A stretch of 6,209 bases of DNA from NCBI GenBank assembly GCA_013298245.1, contig JAAFHD010000222.1, forward strand, positions 1 to 6,209, written 5' to 3'. The notes under the pieces were generated by a model, which saw nothing but the letters and a program-made list of their open reading frames with translations, searched no databases and had not been told where the DNA came from. Position numbers and translations under genes: made by a program. This DNA comes from Alphaproteobacteria bacterium. Its GTDB lineage: Bacteria; Pseudomonadota; Alphaproteobacteria; Acetobacterales; Acetobacteraceae. Positions 1 to 4,745 of this stretch are shown here, piece by piece. Every line of letters begins with the position of its first letter. Within the stretch, counting starts at the first letter, position 1.

Positions 1-603
1 GGCCGCAACGGCATGGGCAAGACGACCACGGTGCGCGCCATCATGGGCCTGAACACGCCGCGCGGCGGCACGCTGATGTTTCGTGGCGCGGCGATTGCCG
101 GGCAGGCACCGGAGCGCATCGCGCGGGCCGGCATCGGGCTGGTGCCGGAAGGGCGGCAGGTCTTCCCCACGCTGAGCGTGCGGGAAAACCTGGTGGCCAC
201 CGCCGCCGACCGTTTCGCGCGGCGCGAACCATGGACGCTGGCGCGCATTGAACGCCTCTTCCCGCGCCTGGCCGAACGGCGCGACCAGCTGGCGCGCACC
301 TTGTCCGGTGGCGAACAACAAATGCTGGCGATCGGCCGCGCGCTGATGACCAACCCCTGGCTGCTGGTGCTGGACGAGGCGACCGAAGGCCTGGCGCCGG
401 TGATCCGCAACGAAATCTGGGCGACGCTGTCGGCGCTGAAGGCCGAAGGCCAGGCGATTCTGGTGATCGACAAGAACCTCTCGGCGCTGAAGCGCTTGGC
501 GGACCGGCACCACGTGCTGGAGAAGGGCCGCACCGTCTGGGCCGGCGGAACCGCAGCACTGGAGGCGGAGGGCGAGCGGGTCCGGGGGTGGCTGGGGGTT
601 TAG
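1..603 (+). CDS. livF: ABC transporter ATP-binding protein, LivF type (5' partial)
   Basis: This is the C-terminal 200 residues of an ABC ATPase whose start lies before the window; about 35 N-terminal residues are missing if it has the usual LivF length. The open frame begins inside the Walker A motif (GRNGMGKTT, visible residues 1-9). The ABC signature LSGGEQQ is at 101-107 and Walker B LLVLDEA at 121-127, followed by TEGLAP, a wording typical of LivF-like ATPases. The switch region reads LVIDKN (154-159), where many LivF proteins have LVEQN. It ends with the family's ADR-x-x-VLE-x-GR-x-VW-x-G tail. By family, it would power import of branched-chain amino acids or related amides/acids at the cytoplasmic face of the inner membrane, with LivG and the permeases LivH/LivM, probably encoded upstream. 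The substrate cannot be read from this subunit. No link to photosynthesis is visible, so it probably marks the edge of the photosynthesis cluster. Confidence 0.88.
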   Translation, partial: GRNGMGKTTTVRAIMGLNTPRGGTLMFRGAAIAGQAPERIARAGIGLVPEGRQVFPTLSVRENLVATAADRFARREPWTLARIERLFPRLAERRDQLARTLSGGEQQMLAIGRALMTNPWLLVLDEATEGLAPVIRNEIWATLSALKAEGQAILVIDKNLSALKRLADRHHVLEKGRTVWAGGTAALEAEGERVRGWLGV

Positions 604-638
604 CCAAGCTTCGCTGTCAGAATTTTCATTTCGTTTCG

Positions 639-656
639 TGTCAGTTTTGAATGACA
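639..656. promoter_or_regulatory. PpsR/CrtJ operator upstream of crtE
   Basis: The sequence TGTCAGTTTTGAATGACA matches TGT-N12-ACA exactly. The symmetry extends outward by one base pair to GTGTCA...TGACAC (638-657). TGT-N12-ACA is the established recognition form of PpsR/CrtJ, the aerobic repressor of photosynthesis genes in purple bacteria. It sits 49 bases before the crtE start, where repression of crtEF would be expected. The regulator itself is not encoded in this window, so its identity is inferred from the motif and the target genes. Confidence 0.78.
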
Positions 657-693
657 CGCCCAATGGCCATGTGTAACGTTGCGGCTTCCGAAC

Positions 694-699
694 GGAGGG
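694..699 (+). promoter_or_regulatory. ribosome-binding site of crtE
   Basis: GGAGGG lies six bases before the ATG at 706. This strong Shine-Dalgarno sequence decides the start over the upstream in-frame TTG at 679, which would place the ribosome-binding site inside the coding region and add nine residues not expected for the family. Confidence 0.8.
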
Positions 700-705
700 C
701 GCCGC

Positions 706-1590
706 ATGAACGCAGGTCAGCGCATCGAACTCGCACTGTCCAACGCACTGGACACGCCCGAGGCCGCAGCCACGCCCCCTTTGCTGAACCGCGCCATGCA
801 CCATGCCGTGTTCCCGGGCGGCGCGCGGGTGCGGCCACGCCTGACACTTGCGACTGCCTTCGCCTGCGGCAAACCTGAATCGGACCTGGCCCTGGCGGCG
901 GGGGCGGCGATCGAATTGCTGCATTGCGCGTCATTGGTGCATGACGACATGCCCTGCTTTGACAATGCGGACACAAGGCGCGGCCGGGCATCCGTCCACA
1001 AGCTGTTCGGCGAACCCTTGGCGCTGCTGGCCGGCGACGGGTTGATCGTCCTGGCCTTTGACATCATCGCCCGCGCGGCGGCGCGCCCCGGCCAGGGCCA
1101 AAAGGGCGCCGCCGTGCTGTCCATCGTTGCACAAGCCGTGGGCAGCATTCATGGCATCGTCGCTGGCCAGGCCTGGGAATGCGAGCCAGCCGTGGACGTG
1201 GCGCATTACCACCGCGCCAAGACTGGCGCCTTGTTCGCCGGCGCCACCGCCGCAGGTGCCGCGGCCGTGGGCGCCGAACCCGGCCGCTGGCGCGGGCTTG
1301 GGTCGAAACTGGGCGAAGCATACCAGGTGGCCGATGACCTGGCCGATGCGTTGGGCGATGCCGCCGAAATCGGCAAACCTTGCCAGCAGGATGTCGCCAA
1401 TGGCCGCCCGAACGCCGTTCGTGAACTGGGCGTGGAGGGCGCCGTCGCCCGCCTGAAGGGTCTGACGGAGGAGGCGATCGCCGCCATCCCCGATTGCCAG
1501 GGCCGCGACGAATTGGAAGCCATCATCCGCGGCCAGGCCAAGCGCCTGGTGCCCGCGCAGATCGCCGCCCAGGAATTCCGGGTGGCCTGA
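706..1590 (+). CDS. crtE: geranylgeranyl diphosphate synthase CrtE
   Basis: This is a 294-residue trans-isoprenyl diphosphate synthase. It condenses isopentenyl diphosphate with allylic diphosphates to make C20 geranylgeranyl diphosphate, the shared precursor of carotenoids and of the bacteriochlorophyll phytyl/geranylgeranyl tail. The first Asp-rich motif is DDMPCFD (residues 80-86), followed by the DTRRG arginines and the segment GEPLALLAGDGL. The conserved KTG is at 172-174 and the second Asp-rich motif DDLAD at 210-214; both Asp clusters bind the magnesium-diphosphate substrates. The length fits bacterial CrtE. Sequence alone separates it poorly from farnesyl diphosphate synthase (IspA), but crtF and the bch genes directly downstream favour CrtE. 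Its stop codon TGA shares its last base with the crtF ATG, indicating co-transcription and coupling. A palindromic PpsR/CrtJ site upstream suggests repression by oxygen. Confidence 0.93.
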   Translation: MNAGQRIELALSNALDTPEAAATPPLLNRAMHHAVFPGGARVRPRLTLATAFACGKPESDLALAAGAAIELLHCASLVHDDMPCFDNADTRRGRASVHKLFGEPLALLAGDGLIVLAFDIIARAAARPGQGQKGAAVLSIVAQAVGSIHGIVAGQAWECEPAVDVAHYHRAKTGALFAGATAAGAAAVGAEPGRWRGLGSKLGEAYQVADDLADALGDAAEIGKPCQQDVANGRPNAVRELGVEGAVARLKGLTEEAIAAIPDCQGRDELEAIIRGQAKRLVPAQIAAQEFRVA

Positions 1591-2717
1591 TGAGCAGCGC
1601 CGCCGCCACCGCCCCCGAATTCGTCCTGCGCTGGCGGGACCGGTTGTCCGCCAGCCCGGCCTTCCGGCGCTGGGCGGGCGGCTTCTGGCCCACGCGCTTC
1701 ATGGCGCGGCGCCGCGCCGGCGAGTTGTTCGACCTGGCGGCCGGCTTTGTCTATTCGCAGGTGCTGAAGGCCTGCGTGGAACTGGACCTGTTCCGCATCC
1801 TGTCGGAAGGCCCGCAAGCTTTGCCCGCTTTGGCGGCAAGGCTGAACATGACCGAGGCCGCCGCCGAACGCCTGCTGGAAGCCGCGGCCGCACTGGGTTT
1901 GGTGCAGCACCGGCGCGGTGGCTACGGCCTTGGCCCGCTGGGCGGTCCCATGGTCGGCAACGAGGCTGTCGCCGCCATGGTCCGCCACCACGCGATGCTC
2001 TACGCCGACCTCGCGGACCCGGTGCGGATGATGCGCGGCCCGGCCGGTGGCGGCCAGCTTGCCGCCTTCTGGGGCTATGCGGCGGATGGCACGCGCGGCG
2101 CGCTGACCGCGGAAACCGCCGGCCCCTATTCAGATTTGATGGCCGCCTCCCAGCCCTTGGTGGCGGGCGAGGTGCTGGAAGCCTTTGATTTCGGACCACA
2201 TCGCGTGCTGATGGATGTGGGCGGGGGCTTGGGCGCCTTCCTGACCGCGGTGGGGCAGCGCCACACGCAACTGCAATTGCGCCTGTTCGACCTGCCGGCC
2301 GTGACCGAGATGGCCCGCGCGCGACTCGCCGCCGCCGGCCTCGGCCCGCGCGCCGAGGTCTTTGCGGGTGATTTCCACAACGACTCGCTGCCCCAGGGTG
2401 CGGACATCATCAGCCTGGTGCGCGTCATCCATGACCATGATGACGACAAGGCACAGGCAATCCTTAACCGCGCGCGTTCAGCCTTGCCCAAGAGTGGCGC
2501 AGTTCTGATCTGCGAACCCATGGCCGGCACCGCCGGCGCCGAGGCGATGGGCGCGGCCTATTTCAACTTCTACCTGCACGCCATGGGCAGCGGCTGCGCC
2601 CGCACGCCCGAGAAACTCACCAGCATGCTGCGCCAGGCCGGCTTCGCCCGCGCCCGCCTGCTGCCCACTGCCACCCCTTTGCAGACGCGGGTGATCCATG
2701 CCGTCGCGTCAGGCTGA
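1590..2717 (+). CDS. crtF: hydroxyneurosporene / demethylspheroidene O-methyltransferase CrtF
   Basis: This is a 375-residue S-adenosylmethionine-dependent O-methyltransferase. In family members it methylates the tertiary 1-hydroxyl of acyclic carotenoids to give the methoxy group of spheroidene or spirilloxanthin. The N-terminal half (about residues 40-125) is the helical dimerisation/winged-helix domain of this methyltransferase class. The SAM-binding glycine motif DVGGGLG is at 209-215, GDF follows near the fold's acidic ribose-binding region, and RVIHDHDDDKA (279-289, with H281) corresponds to the catalytic L-H-D-W-x-D-E segment of plant and bacterial homologues. The start is the ATG overlapping the crtE stop (TGATG). 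The GGGTGG at 1580-1585 is a weak ribosome-binding site, so expression probably depends on coupling. An in-frame extension back to 1494 lies wholly inside crtE and is not credible. The length matches known CrtF proteins. Confidence 0.93.
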   Translation: MSSAAATAPEFVLRWRDRLSASPAFRRWAGGFWPTRFMARRRAGELFDLAAGFVYSQVLKACVELDLFRILSEGPQALPALAARLNMTEAAAERLLEAAAALGLVQHRRGGYGLGPLGGPMVGNEAVAAMVRHHAMLYADLADPVRMMRGPAGGGQLAAFWGYAADGTRGALTAETAGPYSDLMAASQPLVAGEVLEAFDFGPHRVLMDVGGGLGAFLTAVGQRHTQLQLRLFDLPAVTEMARARLAAAGLGPRAEVFAGDFHNDSLPQGADIISLVRVIHDHDDDKAQAILNRARSALPKSGAVLICEPMAGTAGAEAMGAAYFNFYLHAMGSGCARTPEKLTSMLRQAGFARARLLPTATPLQTRVIHAVASG

Positions 2718-2735
2718 CACTCACCTGTGAATAAC

Positions 2736-2753
2736 CGTCTATTTTGCTTGACA
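2736..2753. promoter_or_regulatory. PpsR/CrtJ-like operator 1 of bchC
   Basis: CGTCTATTTTGCTTGACA is a TGT-N12-ACA site with one mismatch (C for the first T). It agrees with the crtE operator at 13 of 18 positions, including the central TTTTG and the right arm TGACA. The right half coincides with the -35 box TTGACA at 2748-2753, so bound repressor would block RNA polymerase. Confidence 0.65.
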
Positions 2754-2775
2754 GTTGGCCCCGTCATTTTAGATT
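2748..2775 (+). promoter_or_regulatory. sigma70-like promoter of bchC
   Basis: A consensus -35 box TTGACA (2748-2753) is followed after 16 bases by TAGATT (2770-2775), which matches TATAAT at four of six positions. Transcription would begin a few bases after 2780, giving a short leader of about 20-25 bases. The overlap with both operators supports the call; the -10 box is only moderate. Confidence 0.58.
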
Positions 2776-2779
2776 GACA
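2762..2779. promoter_or_regulatory. PpsR/CrtJ-like operator 2 of bchC
   Basis: CGTCATTTTAGATTGACA is a second near-match to TGT-N12-ACA, again with C in place of the first T. It covers the proposed -10 box. The gap to operator 1 is exactly 8 bp (2754-2761). From memory of the Rhodobacter capsulatus bchC promoter, CrtJ binds two palindromes about 8 bp apart there cooperatively, so the spacing supports both assignments. Confidence 0.65.
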
Positions 2780-2793
2780 ACGAAACGCCTTAG

Positions 2794-2799
2794 AAAGGA
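2794..2799 (+). promoter_or_regulatory. ribosome-binding site of bchC
   Basis: AAAGGA lies six bases before the GTG at 2806. This supports a GTG start for bchC, for which no ATG is available near the conserved N-terminus. Confidence 0.7.
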
Positions 2800-2805
2800 C
2801 TTCCT

Positions 2806-3735
2806 GTGGACACCCTCGCGGTGCTGCTGCGTGAACCCGAACAGCTGGAGCTGAGCCGCCTCGCGCTCAGCCCGCCTACGGATTCCGACATCATCGTCGA
2901 TATCCGCTGGTCCGGCATCTCCTCCGGCACCGAGCGCCTGCTCTGGTCCGGCCGCATGCCGCCCTTCCCGGGCATGGGCTACCCGCTGGTGCCCGGCTAC
3001 GAATCCGTGGGCGTGGTGGCCGCGGCCGGCCCCGACTCCGGCCGCCAGGTCGGCCAGCACGTCTTCGTCCCCGGCGCACGCTGCTTCGGCCCGGTGCGCG
3101 GACTGTTCGGCGGCGCCGCCCGCCGCCTGGTCACCGGCGGCGACCGCGTCACACCCCTGCCCGAAGGCCTGGACCGCGACGGCGTGTTGCTCGCACTCGC
3201 CGCCACCGCGCAACACGCTTTGGCCGGTGGCCCGCTGCCCGAACTGATCGTCGGCCATGGCGTTCTGGGTCGTCTTCTCGCGCGCCTGATTCGCGCCCAA
3301 GGCGGCGCGCCCACCGTGTGGGAAACCAACCCCGCGCGCGCCACCGCCACCGATTACCCCGTGCTGCACCCCGATGCCGACACCCGCCGCGACTACAACG
3401 GCGTCATCGATGCCTCGGGCGATGCGAACATCATCGACGCACTGGTCGGCCGCATCGCGCGTGGGTCGGAGATCATCCTCGCCGGCTTCTACCACGAACG
3501 CCTGAACTTCGCCTTCCCGCCCGCCTTCATGAAGGAGGCGCGCATCCGCATCGCCGCCGAATGGAAGCCCGCGGACATCACCACGGTGAACACGCTGCTC
3601 GCCACCGGCGCGCTCAGCCTGGACGGCCTGATCACACACCAGGCCGACCCCGCGGATGCGACCGATGCCTATCGCACAGCCTTCACCGACCCCGCCTGTC
3701 TGAAAATGGTCCTCGATTGGAGACACACCGCATGA
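2806..3735 (+). CDS. bchC: bacteriochlorophyllide a dehydrogenase BchC
   Basis: This 309-residue protein is the 3-hydroxyethyl bacteriochlorophyllide a dehydrogenase. It oxidises the C3 1-hydroxyethyl side chain to the acetyl group of bacteriochlorophyllide a. It has the medium-chain dehydrogenase/reductase (MDR) layout: an N-terminal GroES-like part with SGISSGTERLLWSGRMP and PGYESVGVV, then a Rossmann nucleotide-binding domain with GHGVLG (residues 150-155) and a characteristic C-terminal end. The usual MDR zinc-site landmarks are altered: the position of the GHE motif reads GYE (64-66), and the expected catalytic Cys region reads SGISSGT. This points to a zinc-free active site, which appears to be a feature of the BchC family and not damage. 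It starts with GTG after a good ribosome-binding site, and its stop overlaps the bchX start by four bases (ATGA). Confidence 0.95.
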   Translation: MDTLAVLLREPEQLELSRLALSPPTDSDIIVDIRWSGISSGTERLLWSGRMPPFPGMGYPLVPGYESVGVVAAAGPDSGRQVGQHVFVPGARCFGPVRGLFGGAARRLVTGGDRVTPLPEGLDRDGVLLALAATAQHALAGGPLPELIVGHGVLGRLLARLIRAQGGAPTVWETNPARATATDYPVLHPDADTRRDYNGVIDASGDANIIDALVGRIARGSEIILAGFYHERLNFAFPPAFMKEARIRIAAEWKPADITTVNTLLATGALSLDGLITHQADPADATDAYRTAFTDPACLKMVLDWRHTA

Positions 3736-4742
3736 CTGCCGTGACCGGGAACACTGCCGCCAATGCCAACATGACCGCCGCTTTGCGCGCGGAAGCCTCG
3801 CTGGAACCGGACCCCGTGCCGGTGGGCGAAAGCCGCAAGAAGACGCAGATCATCGCCATCTACGGCAAGGGCGGCATCGGCAAGTCGTTCACGCTGGCGA
3901 ACCTGTCCTACATGATGGCGCAGCAGGGCAAGCGCGTGCTGCTGATCGGCTGCGACCCGAAATCCGACACCACCTCGCTGCTGTTCGGCGGTCGCTCCAC
4001 GCCCACCATCATCGAGACCTCCTCACGCAAGAAAGCCGCCGGCGAACCGGTCGCGATCGGCGATGTCTGCTTCAAGCGCGACGGTGTTTTCGCGATGGAG
4101 TTGGGTGGGCCGGAAGTGGGTCGCGGCTGCGGCGGCCGCGGCATCATCCATGGCTTCGAGACTCTGGAAAAGCTCGGCTTCCACGACTGGGATTTCGACT
4201 ACGTCCTGCTCGACTTCCTGGGTGATGTGGTCTGCGGCGGCTTCGGCCTGCCGATCGCGCGTGACATGTGCCAGAAGGTGATCGTCGTCGGCAGCAATGA
4301 CCTGCAGTCGCTCTACGTCGCCAACAACGTCTGCTCGGCGGTGGAGTATTTCCGCAAGCTCGGCGGCAATGTCGGCGTGGCCGGCATGGTGGTGAACAAG
4401 GATGACGGCACCGGCGAGGCCGCCGCCTTCGCCGAAAAGGTCGGCATTCCCGTCCTGGCCAGCATCCCGGCCAATGACGATATCCGGCGCAAATCCGCGA
4501 GCTACGAGATCGTCGGCCGGCCTGACAGCGAATGGGGTGCGCTGTTCGCCGCACTCGGCGAACAGGTCGCGACAGCACCGCCGTTGCGCCCCACACCGCT
4601 GACGCAGGACGGGCTTCTGGGCCTGTTCAAGGGCGACGCCGTGGGCCGCGGCTATGTGCTGCAACCGGCGCAAATCGAAGACATGCGCGCCGCCGGGCAT
4701 GAAGAAAAAGTCTCTCTCGAAGTGGTCTACGAGGGGGCCTGA
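3732..4742 (+). CDS. bchX: chlorophyllide a oxidoreductase iron protein BchX
   Basis: This 336-residue protein is the ATP-dependent reductase subunit of chlorophyllide a oxidoreductase (COR). It delivers electrons to BchY/BchZ to reduce the C7=C8 bond of ring B. It is a NifH/BchL-type P-loop ATPase: the P-loop GKGGIGKS is at 45-52, the GCDPKSDTT segment at 73-81, and GDVVCGGFGLPI contains C168. The cluster ligands of the bridging [4Fe-4S] centre are C133 (in GRGCGGRG) and C168. Their spacing of 35 residues equals that of nitrogenase Fe protein (C97/C132). The first 35 or so residues are a low-complexity Ala/Asn-rich extension, as seen in BchX and not in NifH. The start at 3732 is supported by GGAGA at 3719-3723 and by the ATGA overlap with bchC. 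A frame extension back to 3318 only shadows bchC. Confidence 0.96.
   Translation: MTAVTGNTAANANMTAALRAEASLEPDPVPVGESRKKTQIIAIYGKGGIGKSFTLANLSYMMAQQGKRVLLIGCDPKSDTTSLLFGGRSTPTIIETSSRKKAAGEPVAIGDVCFKRDGVFAMELGGPEVGRGCGGRGIIHGFETLEKLGFHDWDFDYVLLDFLGDVVCGGFGLPIARDMCQKVIVVGSNDLQSLYVANNVCSAVEYFRKLGGNVGVAGMVVNKDDGTGEAAAFAEKVGIPVLASIPANDDIRRKSASYEIVGRPDSEWGALFAALGEQVATAPPLRPTPLTQDGLLGLFKGDAVGRGYVLQPAQIEDMRAAGHEEKVSLEVVYEGA
4731..4737 (+). promoter_or_regulatory. ribosome-binding site of bchY within bchX
   Basis: GAGGGGG in the last codons of bchX lies eight bases before the ATG at 4746. With the three-base intergenic gap it decides the bchY start over the in-frame ATG at 4806. Confidence 0.6.
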
Positions 4743-4745
4743 AGC

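Larger units (their letters stand above)
604..705 (+). promoter_or_regulatory. crtE upstream regulatory region
   Basis: This noncoding gap of about 100 bases is visibly richer in A and T than the flanking genes. It contains an exact PpsR/CrtJ-type palindrome (639-656), a possible extra half-site (615-620) and the crtE ribosome-binding site (694-699). A weak sigma70-like pair can be proposed: ATGACA at 651-656 and TGTAAC at 672-677. The spacer is only 15 bases and each box is imperfect, so the promoter position is tentative. If it is right, the operator overlaps the -35 box, as expected for a repressor site. I see no convincing intrinsic terminator after the upstream ABC gene. Confidence 0.6.
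2718..2805 (+). promoter_or_regulatory. bchC upstream regulatory region
   Basis: This 88-base noncoding gap is AT-rich compared with its surroundings. It contains a sigma70-like promoter (2748-2775), two PpsR/CrtJ-like operators covering its -35 and -10 boxes, and the bchC ribosome-binding site. It is the only sizeable break between crtE and the window's end. It suggests that bchCXY(Z) can be transcribed independently of crtEF as well as by read-through. No terminator hairpin with a T-run follows crtF. Confidence 0.75.

Noticed and set aside
589..606. TGGCT...AGCCA hairpin at the end of the livF-like gene as an intrinsic terminator
   Set aside because: Only five base pairs with an eight-base loop, and no T-run directly follows. 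Too weak to call.
651..878. Small + strand open frame (75 codons) overlapping the crtE start
   Set aside because: Arg/His-rich translation in a different frame from crtE, beginning inside the operator region; no ribosome-binding site or motifs.
1206..1991. Antisense open frame (261 codons) across crtE and crtF
   Set aside because: Same reasoning: low-complexity translation opposite conserved enzymes.
2708..2718. Palindrome GTCAGGCTGAC over the crtF stop codon
   Set aside because: A one-base loop cannot form a useful hairpin, and the arm spacing does not fit PpsR/CrtJ; probably chance.
2726..2753. TGT at 2726 paired with ACA at 2751 as an operator
   Set aside because: The spacing is 22 bases, not 12. 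The better alignment for that ACA is the CGT at 2736.
2764..3726. Long antisense open frame (320 codons) opposite bchC
   Set aside because: Gly/Ala/Arg-rich translation without recognisable domains, entirely opposite a well-supported gene; expected from high GC at third codon positions.
3318..3731. N-terminal extension of bchX by 138 codons
   Set aside because: It lies wholly inside bchC in another frame, and its translation is Arg/His-rich noise. The ATG at 3732 has a ribosome-binding site and an ATGA overlap.
3771..3773. Alternative bchX start at the second in-frame ATG (residue 14)
   Set aside because: Possible, but 3732 has the better-placed GGAGA and stop-start overlap. The N-terminal extension is normal for BchX.
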